From assembly GCF_025736875.1 (NCBI RefSeq), contig NZ_CP107052.1:1476001-1540000 (forward strand): a DNA stretch of 64,000 nucleotides. Direction: 5' to 3'. This stretch comes from Candidatus Kirkpatrickella diaphorinae. Its GTDB lineage: Bacteria > Pseudomonadota > Alphaproteobacteria > Acetobacterales > Acetobacteraceae. The notes under the pieces are model-generated. The model was given only the letters and a program-made list of their open reading frames with translations, was not told the DNA's origin and made no database searches. Made by a program: the position numbers and the translations under genes. Shown here in pieces: positions 1-9,826 of the stretch (positions within the stretch are counted from its first letter, which is position 1; the number at the start of each line of letters is the position of its first letter).

Positions 1-2195
1 CAGGCGGATGCCCATGCGGGCCGCTCATGATGGCGCGCCTGCAATGTCACGATCAGCGGCCGCGCCCCCCGTCCGGCCGCCAATGCCATAAGCGACTCAT
101 CAGAGAGATCACCCAGCGGCGATGTCAGCACAGTGGCGAGTTTCAGATCGTCCTGCGGCAGAAGGAGCACCTCTGCAAGGGCAATCATATCCTGCACGGC
201 AAGCTGGTCGGTCAGACTGGCGCGGATAAGGGTCGCCACATCGATATTGGCGGATTTTAAAGCGCGCACCAGCGCCCAGAGGAAAGGTGACCGACGCCGC
301 ACAAGGATCAGCACATCCCCGGGCGCAAGGGGCGGCTGACCGGGGCGGGGCGCCTGGCCGAGATGTTTCCGCAGCCACGCGGCAATGGCATCCGCCATAC
401 GTTGCGCGGTCAGGCGGGACGGGTTGGCGCGCCTGGCTGGCTTCCATGGGTCAATCGCGTCATCCTTCTCCACGCGCAGAAGTTTCGGCCAGATTTCGAC
501 ACGGCCCCAATGGTCCTGCCGCGCCGGGCGATGGCGGGGTATGCCGGTCTCATCGCCCGCCTGAAACGCTGCCATCCCCTCCGCCGCCAGGGGGTTGGCA
601 AAAACCGCATCGACAAGTTGCAGGACCGGCGCGCTGGAACGAAACGACACGTCAAGGCTGGGCGCACGCCATTTCTGGTTCGCCTGACGCACGCGCGCAC
701 TGAAATCGGCGCGCGCATCAAGAAAAGCCTGCGGCTTCGCCCCCTGAAAGCTGAAAATAGATTGCTTGAAGTCACCCACCGCGAAAATCGTGCGCGGTCG
801 CAGCGCGTGGCTTTCCCGCATCGGCGCACCGGAGAAGAAATCTTCCGTCAGGGCGCGGGCAATATCCCATTGCGCAGGCGACGTGTCCTGAACCTCGTCA
901 AGCAGAAGATGGTCAATCCCCCCATCAAGCCTGAAGAGCACCCAGGCCGCGCCGGGGTCCCGCAGGAGGTTCTGGGTTGCGGCGATGAGATCTTCATAAT
1001 CGACCAGACCGCGCCGCGCTTTGTCACCATCGAGACGGCGCAGCGCGCCGAAAATCAGTGCGAGGCTGGTGATGCTTAAATGATAAACCTCATGCAGCCG
1101 ATATTGCCGCAGGGCCGCCATAAATCGCGCCGCTTCGCTTTCAATCACGGTAATCAGATGCGCATGCGAGTCCTGATATTTCCTGCTGGCATAAGCGACG
1201 GGTTTGAGAGGCGTATCCTTTTGCGTCAGCAGAAGTTTGCGCCAGGCTTCTACGTCCCGCGCCTCTGTCGGTGTTTTCAGCCACAACATCATCGCTTCAA
1301 GTCGCGCGCGTGCCGCAGGTGTTGCAAACGCGGCGAGCTGCTCCGCAGCGTCACGCAGCCCGGCTTCATCATGCGGCGTCAGGCACGCTTTGAGAGCCGC
1401 GGATAGATCATCATGTTCAAGTGTCAGAAGACGCCGACAGGTCGTTTCCAGATCTTCCATCGTTGCGGAAAATATGTGCCGGAATCCGCGTAGAGACCCG
1501 CGCGCGCCATATAATTTTGCGGCGAACTCTTTAACGGAATCATATTCCCGCTTCTGGCTCAGCGCCGCGAAACGCTCTCCCAAATCTCTGGATGCGGCCT
1601 CAAGGACTTCCGTTTCCAGCGCCTGATGGAGGGCGGAGGCGGTATCGGGATCTTCCATCAACTGAAATTGCGGCGCGATGGCCGCCTCAAGCGGGAAACG
1701 TCTTAAAAGGGACTGGCAGAAAGCGTGGATCGTCCCGATCCGCATGCCGCCCGGGCAATCCAGCACCTGCGCGAATAAAGCGCGCGCCGCGCCACGTGTC
1801 GCCTCCGTACATGGCACATCCAGCTTGCGCAATTCCTGATCGAGCTTGTCATCAGACATCGTGACCCACCGCCCCAGGACGGATTGAAGGCGCGTTGCCA
1901 TCTCCGCGGCAGCGGCTTTCGTGTAGGTCAGGCTCTGGATCCGCGCAGGGTCAATACCGGGGATGATCAGCATGTCGCCAGTCCGCGGGTCCGACTCTGC
2001 CAATGGCAGCATCAGGCGCAATAACCGGTCGATCAGTAATTTGGTTTTGCCACTCCCCGCCGAGGCGGACACAAAAACGGAAGCACGCGGGTCAGAAGCG
2101 TCGCGTTGAAGCCGCTCCGCCCGCGCGACGGCATCATCCAATGGCGCAATATTGTCGAGGTTGATGTCAGGCCCATCAGGCAATGCCTGGTTCAT
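1..2195 (-). CDS. addA: AddA helicase-nuclease subunit (3' end off window)
   Basis: AddA is the UvrD-like helicase and nuclease subunit of the AddAB complex, which resects double-strand breaks to start RecA-dependent recombination. Reading down from ATG 2195, the first 731 codons are open to the left edge, so the C-terminal nuclease domain is outside the window. I translated it by hand. Walker A ASAGSGKT lies at about residues 44-51. The helicase motif GTIHAFCQSLLRRFPLEA follows further on. A Walker B segment LLLDEVQDTSPAQWDIA comes from around 860-905, followed by VGDFKQSIFSFQGA. These are typical of superfamily 1A helicases of the AddA group. The start overlaps the addB stop by ATGA, indicating translational coupling. 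Identity is very secure; only the end is unseen. Confidence 0.93.
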   Translation of the reverse strand, partial: MNQALPDGPDINLDNIAPLDDAVARAERLQRDASDPRASVFVSASAGSGKTKLLIDRLLRLMLPLAESDPRTGDMLIIPGIDPARIQSLTYTKAAAAEMATRLQSVLGRWVTMSDDKLDQELRKLDVPCTEATRGAARALFAQVLDCPGGMRIGTIHAFCQSLLRRFPLEAAIAPQFQLMEDPDTASALHQALETEVLEAASRDLGERFAALSQKREYDSVKEFAAKLYGARGSLRGFRHIFSATMEDLETTCRRLLTLEHDDLSAALKACLTPHDEAGLRDAAEQLAAFATPAARARLEAMMLWLKTPTEARDVEAWRKLLLTQKDTPLKPVAYASRKYQDSHAHLITVIESEAARFMAALRQYRLHEVYHLSITSLALIFGALRRLDGDKARRGLVDYEDLIAATQNLLRDPGAAWVLFRLDGGIDHLLLDEVQDTSPAQWDIARALTEDFFSGAPMRESHALRPRTIFAVGDFKQSIFSFQGAKPQAFLDARADFSARVRQANQKWRAPSLDVSFRSSAPVLQLVDAVFANPLAAEGMAAFQAGDETGIPRHRPARQDHWGRVEIWPKLLRVEKDDAIDPWKPARRANPSRLTAQRMADAIAAWLRKHLGQAPRPGQPPLAPGDVLILVRRRSPFLWALVRALKSANIDVATLIRASLTDQLAVQDMIALAEVLLLPQDDLKLATVLTSPLGDLSDESLMALAAGRGARPLIVTLQARHHERPAWASA

Positions 2196-5100
2196 TCATC
2201 TGCCTCCGCGCTGATCCGCCACTCCTTGACGCGGGCCAGATGGCCGTAATCATCAAAACGCGGCGCATATTCCGGATAAGGTTGCGCGATATAAGGCATG
2301 TCCGGGTCGTCATATTGCGCCACCCACTCTTCAAGCCGCCGCACGCGATTCTCGGCTTCTTCGGCAATGTCGCCCTCCGACCCTTCGGCAATGATGACGA
2401 CGCGATCTGACGCCGCATTGCCTGAGACGCGCCAATATTCCAACGAGGTGAAACTCTCCGCGGTGATGCCGTCAAAGGCACCACGCAGGATCATCGCCGC
2501 TTCCAGCCAGAGTTGCGAAGCCCAGCCTAAATCCGCATCCTTACGTTTCGGCGGTTGACCCGTCTTATAATCAATCACGCAGATCTGCCCCAACCCGTCA
2601 CGATCAATACGATCCGCACGCGCTGTCAGATCAAATCCGCCCTGCGGCGCGTCCAGACGCAACTTGCCTGCGGCTTCCCCCCAGGATTGCGCCGGGTGAA
2701 AGGCCCGTCCCGCCTCAAACGCCACGATTTCTGTCGCAATCAGGCTGAAGCGGCCGCGCCACCAGGCCCGCATGGCAGGCCGCATCGGTGATCGCGCCAA
2801 TCTCTCATGCAGCAGGCGCGTCAGATGGCCGACATCCCGCTTGTGGCCCTGAAGCCATTCCGCGAGCGCCTCATGCACAATGACACCGATATCGGCCCGC
2901 CCCGGCGGGGCGTTGATCGCATCAAGGGGGCGCAGTTTGAGGATATGTCGCGCATAGATGGTGTAAGGGTCACGCAGCCACGTATCGATTTCCGTGACGC
3001 TGAGGCGGCGGGGACGAAGCGGCACGGGTGGGCGCGGCGCAGGTTGCGCGGCGGACGTCGTCGGCCCCGCAGGCTGATCGATCTGCATTTGCCACGCGCG
3101 CGCGGGATGTTGCGGCAGGGACTGGCCACGACCTTCCAGGTAAGCGTGCATGCGCACCAGCCATCGAGACGGCACGGAAGGTGCATTTTCACGCCGCGCA
3201 ACATGGGACAGGACGATATGGGACGCGCTGCACATCCCTGACACGAAATCGAATGCACTTGCGCCAATATCATGTTCCGGCGCGGGCAGGCCGATTTTGA
3301 GGCGCATGGGTCGACTCAACCACGGGCTCGGCTCAGCGATGCGGGGCCAGATCTGCTCTTCCAGCCCGGCCAGAACGGCGAGGTCAAATCGTTGAAGCCG
3401 CGCTTCAATGAGGCCAAGAATATAGACACGCGGATGCAAAGCGCCCCCCTCGCGCCCGCGCAGAATATGCTGGCCCATCACGGATTGCCCCTGCATGGAA
3501 GCCGCCAGAAAGGCGGGCAGGGTCGCAAAACCCTGCGCCCCGAGCAGTTCGGTAAATTGCATGAGGCCGGAAAGATGCTCAGCCAAAGCGTGCCCCGCCT
3601 CCCCGAACCATAAACGGTCCGCCCCTTCCGTCTCCGGCGTGCTGGCCAAAGCCTCCGCGACCTTGACCAATCGCGTCAGCAAGGTCGGGAGCGGCGCATC
3701 CCCGCATGTCAGAAGCGGATCGAGGATTTTCTCTAGGCGATTGATGAAGTCCTCAGGCGCAACGGGTTGATCGGGCCGATCCGCCAATTCGGCTTCCCCA
3801 TCGCCCTCATCGCGGCAGCGCAGGCGCAGCCCTGCAAAACCCGGTGGCGGGGCGGGACCGCGGAGGACCATGCGCTCCAATTTGCGGGCGCTTGCGCGGC
3901 AGGCGCCCTGCGTCATCCCACAGGCTGAAAGCGGGTGTTTCAGCAGCGCCAGGAGCGGGACGGGCGCGAGTTCCGACGCGACAGCTTCAGCAAGCAGGCG
4001 GATGAAAACGGCTGAAGGCGTCAAAGCAAGCGCTTCACCCGCACTATCATCCGCGACAATGCCGAAGCGCAGCAGCTCGACGGAAACACGTCGGGCGATC
4101 TGGCGGTCTGGCGTGATCAGGGCCACACGATGGCCCGGTTTCTCCAACGCCGCACGCAGGATCATGGCAATGGCGCGGGCTTCCTGCTGCGGGTCTTCAC
4201 AATTCAGGCTCGATAAACCGGTCAGATCACAGGGTTGCGGGTCACGCATCCATTGCGCTACACCGGCTGCGGGCGTCAGGGCGGCGCGCAACATGGCAAC
4301 CCGGCCTGCCGGGATCGGGTCAACCCACGGAAAGCCCTGTGACCAGCGGGGAAGAGCCCCTCTCTCCACCCCCATCGCGTCCAAAATCGCCTTTAAGCCG
4401 GATTGCGGGTGGCTTTCAGGGAGAGCCGCCCAGAGCGCATCCTCCAATTCCTGATCCAGCCCCGGCAGCACCACGCAACCGCCAGGCAGGTTGGCGACCG
4501 TCGAGAGCAACATCCCGACGGAACTTGCAATATCCGTAAACCCGACAGCCCAGATCGGCAAAGTGGGCTGCGCCGCTTCCCATGCGGCCATCATCACTTT
4601 GACGACGTGATTTTGGCGTGCCACCGGATTGGTGACGCCCCCCTCCGTCAGATATTCCGGCCAGAACGCCGTAACGATTGCGAGGAAATCAAGGCAGCGC
4701 TGCCAGTGCGCGGCGAATTCACCATCATCCGCCTCCGGCAATCGCGCGGCGAGGTCAATTTCCGCGCGCTCCGCATCATCCATGAGATCCGCGAGCGCCT
4801 GGGCGAGGCTCCATGCCTGATCCAGCCCCGGACGCACCGCAAATGCATCGCCTGACCTTAAAACCAATGAAGATAACGCGGCCAGACGCTGCATTTTATC
4901 ACATGCGGGCGGCAGGGTCAGAAGCGCGTCAAGGGCGGACCTCAATCCTGTGTCAGCGCCGGATGCCGACACATATTGCGGGCGGAGCGTGAACTCCATG
5001 ATTTTCTCAAGTTCGGAAAACGGGACGATCCGCGGCAGCAACATGGCCTCGCCATCACATAACCGCAGGAAAGCTTCCGAGACCTGCATGGCGGCGCGAC

Positions 5101-5221
5101 GATTCGGGACGATGATGACGCCGTCAGCCGCCTGATGCGCCGCCCCTTCCATGATGCGTTGCCATTGACTGGCGACGACGTCAAAAAAACTGTCAGAAGC
5201 CGCGACCGCGACCACACTCAT
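2192..5221 (-). CDS. addB: AddB subunit of the AddAB helicase-nuclease
   Basis: This 1009-residue partner of AddA has an inactive helicase-like body and a C-terminal PD-(D/E)XK nuclease, which degrades one strand during break resection. The nuclease part begins at the VTEIDTWLRDPYTIYARHIL segment and carries the VIDYKTGQPPKRKD motif at about residue 885. An N-terminal PNRRAAMQVSEAFLR stretch stands where the P-loop region of AddB lies. Length fits alphaproteobacterial AddB proteins. The start at 5221 overlaps the tsaE stop by ATGA and the end overlaps addA by ATGA, so tsaE, addB and addA look like one coupled operon. Confidence 0.92.
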   Translation of the reverse strand: MSVVAVAASDSFFDVVASQWQRIMEGAAHQAADGVIIVPNRRAAMQVSEAFLRLCDGEAMLLPRIVPFSELEKIMEFTLRPQYVSASGADTGLRSALDALLTLPPACDKMQRLAALSSLVLRSGDAFAVRPGLDQAWSLAQALADLMDDAERAEIDLAARLPEADDGEFAAHWQRCLDFLAIVTAFWPEYLTEGGVTNPVARQNHVVKVMMAAWEAAQPTLPIWAVGFTDIASSVGMLLSTVANLPGGCVVLPGLDQELEDALWAALPESHPQSGLKAILDAMGVERGALPRWSQGFPWVDPIPAGRVAMLRAALTPAAGVAQWMRDPQPCDLTGLSSLNCEDPQQEARAIAMILRAALEKPGHRVALITPDRQIARRVSVELLRFGIVADDSAGEALALTPSAVFIRLLAEAVASELAPVPLLALLKHPLSACGMTQGACRASARKLERMVLRGPAPPPGFAGLRLRCRDEGDGEAELADRPDQPVAPEDFINRLEKILDPLLTCGDAPLPTLLTRLVKVAEALASTPETEGADRLWFGEAGHALAEHLSGLMQFTELLGAQGFATLPAFLAASMQGQSVMGQHILRGREGGALHPRVYILGLIEARLQRFDLAVLAGLEEQIWPRIAEPSPWLSRPMRLKIGLPAPEHDIGASAFDFVSGMCSASHIVLSHVARRENAPSVPSRWLVRMHAYLEGRGQSLPQHPARAWQMQIDQPAGPTTSAAQPAPRPPVPLRPRRLSVTEIDTWLRDPYTIYARHILKLRPLDAINAPPGRADIGVIVHEALAEWLQGHKRDVGHLTRLLHERLARSPMRPAMRAWWRGRFSLIATEIVAFEAGRAFHPAQSWGEAAGKLRLDAPQGGFDLTARADRIDRDGLGQICVIDYKTGQPPKRKDADLGWASQLWLEAAMILRGAFDGITAESFTSLEYWRVSGNAASDRVVIIAEGSEGDIAEEAENRVRRLEEWVAQYDDPDMPYIAQPYPEYAPRFDDYGHLARVKEWRISAEADE

Positions 5222-5703
5222 GCCAGACGCTCATGCCATCCGGAGATCATGATGTCGCGCGGGCCATTCTCGACGCTTTTCGCCGTGTCTTTCGCACCAT
5301 GCGCCTTATCCGGCTCGGATAAATGAATATGCAGGGCATGGGCCGGCAGATATCGACCGGCTTTCTCCGGCCATTCCACCAGCATGATGGCCCCCTCATC
5401 CGCGTCCAGCCCGAGTTCCTGCATGGCATCCACCGCGTCAAGGCGCCAGAGGTCATAATGGACAATATCGCCCGACGGCAGATTATAAAGCTGAACCAGC
5501 GCGAAAGTGGGGCTCGGCACATCAAGCTTCGCGTCACCCGCCCGGGCGCGGATGAAAGCCCGCGCGAAAACCGATTTCCCCACACCCATTTCGCCATGAA
5601 GCGCGATGACGTCACCCGGCATCGTCACCTGCGCGACTTTCCGTGCGAGGGCTTCTGTTTCTTTTATGCTGGCCACATGGTAGCGCAAGGGTTGTTCTGT
5701 CAT
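5218..5703 (-). CDS. tsaE: TsaE, tRNA threonylcarbamoyladenosine biosynthesis ATPase
   Basis: TsaE is the small P-loop ATPase that works with TsaB and TsaD to make the t6A37 modification of ANN-reading tRNAs. The 161 residues show Walker A GEMGVGKS at about residues 37-44, then the family segment SPTFALVQLY and the HYDLWRL motif, with MLVEWPEKAG near the C-terminal third. Size matches the family. It is first in the tsaE-addB-addA run and is coupled to addB by a 4-base overlap. A divergent gene begins at about 5890, so the 190-base gap probably contains two outward promoters. Confidence 0.93.
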   Translation of the reverse strand: MTEQPLRYHVASIKETEALARKVAQVTMPGDVIALHGEMGVGKSVFARAFIRARAGDAKLDVPSPTFALVQLYNLPSGDIVHYDLWRLDAVDAMQELGLDADEGAIMLVEWPEKAGRYLPAHALHIHLSEPDKAHGAKDTAKSVENGPRDIMISGWHERLA

Positions 5704-5889
5704 CCTGCTTGCTTAACATGAAAAAGATGATGATGCGCGTGCGTTGTACCGTGAAACGGCCCGGAGCCGCACCCTTACCCCGCACCAAGGTGAGAGGACC
5801 GACGCGCGGTGCCTGACGCTTTAAGCCGAGACGGTGCGTTCGGTTTCTGATAAGCAACGGCGGGGCGCGATAGATTATAGGTGACAAAC

Positions 5890-6912
5890 ATGCCGCAAAC
5901 ACCATTGGAGACTGACGTAGCGATTATCGGGGCCGGGCCGACAGCCCTCTTCGCGGCGTTTGAATGCAGCATGTTGCACCTGAAAACGCTGCTGATCGAT
6001 ACGTTGGATGAGGTAGGCGGACAATGTGCGGCGCTCTATCCGGAAAAACCGATTTACGACATCCCCGCGCACCCCGCCATCACGGGCGGTGCCTTGGTTG
6101 AAGCCCTTGAGGCGCAGATTGCACCATTTAATGTGCCGCGCCTTTTAGGACATCAGGTGACGACACTCAGCGGCTATCGCGGTGCATTCCGCCTTGGCAC
6201 GGATAAAGGCGCGCAGATCCACGCCAAGGCGATTATCATCGCCGCCGGTGCGGGCGCTTTCGGCCCGAACCGCCCGCCTCTGGACGCGCTCGGCGATTTT
6301 GAGAAGAGCGGCGCCGTGCGTTATTATGTGCGCCGCAAATCCGATTTCACCGATAAAGATATTGTGATTGCCGGTGGTGGCGATTCGGCGTTGGACTGGG
6401 TGGTTGAACTTTCCGATATCTGCCGGAAAATCCATCTTGTCCATCGTCGCGACCGGTTTCGTGGCGCGCCGGAAACGCTGGCGCGGGTCGAGTCCTGCAT
6501 CGCCTCCGGGAAGGTTGAAAAAATCGTTCCCTATCAGCTCCATGCGCTTCATGGCGAGGATGGGACACTGGCGGAAGTGGAGGTGATTGACCTTGAGGGA
6601 AAAACCCGCCGCCTTGCTGCGACGCATCTTTTGCCTTTTTACGGCCTCTCGACAGATCTCGGCCCGATTTTGGGCTGGAATCTCGCTGTGACGCGGAACA
6701 CGTTGCCCGTCATGCCCGTCACCATGGAGACAAGCCAACCCGGCATTTTTGCGATCGGCGATGTCGCCAGTTATCCCGGCAAACTCAAGCTGATTTTGCA
6801 GGGCTTCAGTGAGGGTGCAATGGCCGCGCACGCCATTTATCCTATTATTTATCCTGAGACGGCGTTGCATTTTGAGTATTCGACCAGTAAAGGCGTGCCT
6901 CAACCGGGGTGA
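5890..6912 (+). CDS. Ferredoxin--NADP+ reductase, thioredoxin-reductase-like type
   Basis: This flavoenzyme passes electrons between NADPH and ferredoxin or flavodoxin. The FAD motif GAGPTAL sits at about residues 14-20, followed by GGQCAALYPEKPIYDIPA, which is characteristic of the YumC/FNR type 2 group. The NADPH motif VIAGGGDSALDW lies at about residue 155 and the FAD-binding AIGDVASYPGK near 290. There is no CxxC pair, which separates it from true thioredoxin reductases. An in-frame GTG at 5881 would add three residues, but AGGTGA at 5877-5882 is well placed as a ribosome binding site for ATG 5890. About 340 residues, normal for the family. Confidence 0.9.
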   Translation: MPQTPLETDVAIIGAGPTALFAAFECSMLHLKTLLIDTLDEVGGQCAALYPEKPIYDIPAHPAITGGALVEALEAQIAPFNVPRLLGHQVTTLSGYRGAFRLGTDKGAQIHAKAIIIAAGAGAFGPNRPPLDALGDFEKSGAVRYYVRRKSDFTDKDIVIAGGGDSALDWVVELSDICRKIHLVHRRDRFRGAPETLARVESCIASGKVEKIVPYQLHALHGEDGTLAEVEVIDLEGKTRRLAATHLLPFYGLSTDLGPILGWNLAVTRNTLPVMPVTMETSQPGIFAIGDVASYPGKLKLILQGFSEGAMAAHAIYPIIYPETALHFEYSTSKGVPQPG

Positions 6913-6984
6913 TGAAGCGACATCAGGCGGGCGCTGACACCTTTAAGACTTAACAGTAAAATCTGGTTTTGCTACGGTATCGAT

Positions 6985-8172
6985 ATGAAGCACGCGGACC
7001 CGCCAAAACAATATGACCCTGCAATGGCCCTCTCCGCGCCCGATAATGGTGGCCTATTAACGATCAATCTCTACGCCATTGGTGAGAATTATCAGCGTCT
7101 GGTCAGGGAAGTCGGCCCTTCAGTCGATGTCGCCGCTGCTGTCAAGGCCAATGCTTACGGACTCGGTGTCGCGCAGGTCGCGCCTGTCCTTTACGCGGCC
7201 GGATGCCGACGTTTCTTTGTCGCAACACGCGATGAAGCGCTTGAATTACGCGCCATCATGGATCGCTGCGCGGACGGTCAAAGCGGTCAAGACGTCACTA
7301 TTCACCTCCTTAACGGGCCTTTCACGGATGGTGATGCAGCCCTGGCGGCGGCCCGCATCAGCCCGATCATTAACAGCCTCACCCAACTGACACGTTGGAA
7401 GAGCGTGCTTGCGGCGCATGACGATGCGCCACAATGCGTGCTGCAGTTCGATACCGGCATGTCACGCTACGGCATGTCGCTTGCGGAGGCGCAGCGTCTC
7501 GCGCGGGAGCCCGAACTCTTAGACAGGGTTTCCATCGCTTTCACGATGAGCCATCTCGCCAATGCCGATGCCGCATCCGACCCGCGCAATGCCGCCCAAC
7601 TGGCCGCGTTTGAGGCCATCCTGGCCTGCCTCCCGCCCGGTCCCTCCTCCATTGCCGCTTCGAGCGGCATTTTTCTTGGAAAGCGCTTTCATCGCGACGT
7701 GGTACGCCCTGGCTACGCCCTTTATGGCGGCAACCCGACGCCGGGCCGCCCGAACCCGATGGAGCCAGTGATCGCCCTTTACGCCCGTATGATCCAGGCG
7801 CGGACCGTGCCGGAAGGCGCGGAGGTGGGCTATGGAAGCACCTTTCGCGCCCCGCGTGTAAGCCGGATCGCGACGCTCGCCATCGGCTATGCGGACGGGC
7901 TGTTACGCAGTGCCGGCGGTAAAATTTCCGTCGTGCATCCTGCCTTTCCTGACATTGCCCTCCCCTGTATTGGCCGCATATCGATGGACAGCATGGCCAT
8001 CGATATCACGGATCTGCCGATAACTGATCTTGCGGAAAATACCCTGTTCGAAATGATTGGCCCGCATCGCCCTCTGGATGACGTCGCTACCGCCCTCTCA
8101 ACGATTGGCTATGAGGTGCTGACATCATTGGGCGCGCGGCATTTCCGCGTTTATCATGAGGACCCTTCATGA
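6985..8172 (+). CDS. alr: Alanine racemase
   Basis: PLP enzyme that interconverts L- and D-alanine, either for peptidoglycan or, with the next gene, for alanine catabolism. The PLP lysine is in AAVKANAYGLG (about residue 54) and the second catalytic base, tyrosine, is in GYGSTFRAPR at about residue 283. The C-terminal domain shows CIGRISMDSMAID. The 395-residue reading includes a short N-terminal extension; an in-frame ATG at 7024 would give a more usual N-terminus. The stop overlaps the start of dadA by ATGA, which favours a catabolic alr-dadA operon, although the gene could also supply the cell wall if it is the only racemase. Confidence 0.93.
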   Translation: MKHADPPKQYDPAMALSAPDNGGLLTINLYAIGENYQRLVREVGPSVDVAAAVKANAYGLGVAQVAPVLYAAGCRRFFVATRDEALELRAIMDRCADGQSGQDVTIHLLNGPFTDGDAALAAARISPIINSLTQLTRWKSVLAAHDDAPQCVLQFDTGMSRYGMSLAEAQRLAREPELLDRVSIAFTMSHLANADAASDPRNAAQLAAFEAILACLPPGPSSIAASSGIFLGKRFHRDVVRPGYALYGGNPTPGRPNPMEPVIALYARMIQARTVPEGAEVGYGSTFRAPRVSRIATLAIGYADGLLRSAGGKISVVHPAFPDIALPCIGRISMDSMAIDITDLPITDLAENTLFEMIGPHRPLDDVATALSTIGYEVLTSLGARHFRVYHEDPS

Positions 8173-9428
8173 AAATTCTTATTCTCGGCGCCGGTGTGGT
8201 CGGCGTGACAACAGCATGGTATCTGGCTGAGGAGGGTCACGACGTCACCATTATTGACCGCCAGCCCGGTGTCGCGATGGAAACATCTTTCGGCAATGCA
8301 GGGCAGATTTCTCCCGGTTATTCGACACCCTGGGCCATGCCCGGTTTGCCTTTAAAGGCCGCGCGCTGGCTTCTGCAGAAGGAAAGTCCGCTTGTCATCC
8401 GCCCGGGCGCGCTGACGCCCATGGGTCTGCGCTTTATGACGCAGGTCCTGGGAAACTGCACGCATCACGCTTACGACATTAATAAAGGCCGGATGTTGCG
8501 CATCGCGGAATATAGTCGCGACTGCCTTATAAAACTGCGTGAGAAGACGGGCATCCAATATGAGGGTCGCCAGAAGGGGTTGATCCAACTCTTCCGCACG
8601 CAGGCGCAGATTGATCATGCGCAGGAGGATATACGGCTTCTTGCAGAAAATGGCGTGCCCCATGATTTTCTGTCAACGCAGGAGATTCTGACCCATGAGC
8701 CCGGGCTTGCGGGCGCGCGCGCACGCCTGATGGGCGGGTTGCGCCTGCCGGGTGATGAAAGCGGCGACTCCTTTCTTTTCACGAAACACCTTGCGGAAAA
8801 AGCGGCGGCGCGCGGCGTCAAATTCCGGTTCCGTGTGCAGATTGATGCGCTCGACGCCGCCTCTGACGCGATATATGGCGTGCGCACCTCTGAAGGGCGT
8901 CTGACGGCAGATGCATATGTTCTGGCTATGGGAAGCTACGCGCCACGCTTCCTCAGGCCGCTCAACATCGAAATGCCGGTCTATCCGGTCAAGGGCTACT
9001 CCCTGACAGCGCCCATAACCGACCCGACATGTGTGCCAACGGCGACGGTCAATGATGAGACCTTCAAGGTCGCGATCACGCGGTTTGATCAGCGCGTGCG
9101 GATCGGCGGCACGGCGGAACTGACAGGTTACAGGACGCAGCTTTCAGCAGATCGCCGGGCGACGCTTGAGCGTTCTTTTTCCGAACTTTTCGGTGGGGCT
9201 GATTTACGCCAGGCGACATACTGGACGGGCCTGCGCCCCTGCACGCCGGATGGAACACCCATTATCGGACCCGCAGGGCGCTACCGCAACTTGTGGCTTA
9301 ATGCCGGCCACGGCACTTTAGGGTGGACAATGGCATGTGGCTCCGGCCAATTACTGGCGCATCGAATCAGCGGGAAGAAAACGGAGATTCCTGCCCTTGA
9401 TCTCTCGATCGATCGATATTCAGCCTGA
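8169..9428 (+). CDS. dadA: D-amino acid dehydrogenase small subunit
   Basis: FAD-dependent membrane-associated oxidoreductase that deaminates D-alanine and other D-amino acids and feeds electrons to the respiratory chain. The N-terminus has the dinucleotide-binding motif GAGVVGVTTAWYLAEEG. The family signature SFGNAGQISPGYSTPWAMPG follows, and the C-terminus has GLRPCTPDGTPIIGP and NAGHGTLGWTMACGSG. At 419 residues it matches DadA. Start is by 4-base overlap with alr, so the racemase makes the D-alanine that this enzyme oxidises. Confidence 0.94.
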   Translation: MKILILGAGVVGVTTAWYLAEEGHDVTIIDRQPGVAMETSFGNAGQISPGYSTPWAMPGLPLKAARWLLQKESPLVIRPGALTPMGLRFMTQVLGNCTHHAYDINKGRMLRIAEYSRDCLIKLREKTGIQYEGRQKGLIQLFRTQAQIDHAQEDIRLLAENGVPHDFLSTQEILTHEPGLAGARARLMGGLRLPGDESGDSFLFTKHLAEKAAARGVKFRFRVQIDALDAASDAIYGVRTSEGRLTADAYVLAMGSYAPRFLRPLNIEMPVYPVKGYSLTAPITDPTCVPTATVNDETFKVAITRFDQRVRIGGTAELTGYRTQLSADRRATLERSFSELFGGADLRQATYWTGLRPCTPDGTPIIGPAGRYRNLWLNAGHGTLGWTMACGSGQLLAHRISGKKTEIPALDLSIDRYSA

Positions 9429-9506
9429 TCGCATAACCACCTTTCCCATCCGGCGCTTGCTGAAACGCGCGTGACGACGCGGGTGCGCGCTGGCGGGTCG
9501 TGCGAC

Positions 9507-9532
9507 GCTTCCGCTTTTAAAAAGGCGGAAGC
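9507..9532 (+). terminator. Hairpin after dadA
   Basis: The arm GCTTCCGC at 9507-9514 pairs with GCGGAAGC at 9525-9532, and the inner T and A runs extend the stem to 12 pairs with one G-T. No long T run follows, so it may be a weak or Rho-assisted terminator of alr-dadA. Confidence 0.4.
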
Positions 9533-9826
9533 ACGCCGCGCGGCGCCTTATCCCGGATCAGCCGGGCTTTGAGGGCGCATCATTTCGCGTGAAAAGCACT
9601 CCATATCGTTTTGAGCGGTAATCGCATTCTATCATTGCGTATAAATTAAATTTATGTCGCATTTGAGGATATTGTTATCGTTTATGCGATTATTGTTCAG
9701 GATAATAGTTGTCGAAAAAAGACATCGTTTCAGGTTTTACCGAATCGATTCCATTTTTATATTGATTTGAATGGTCGCCATGGGATTAAAATAATTTAAC
9801 AATCAATTTAACGAAGCAGGATGCCC
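9533..9826 (+). promoter_or_regulatory. AT-rich leader of the toxin gene
   Basis: From about 9600 the sequence becomes clearly more AT-rich than the flanking core genes, with several runs of A and T before the toxin start. It is the natural place for the toxin promoter, but no -35/-10 pair stands out well enough to name. The composition change marks the left edge of the accessory island. Confidence 0.35.
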
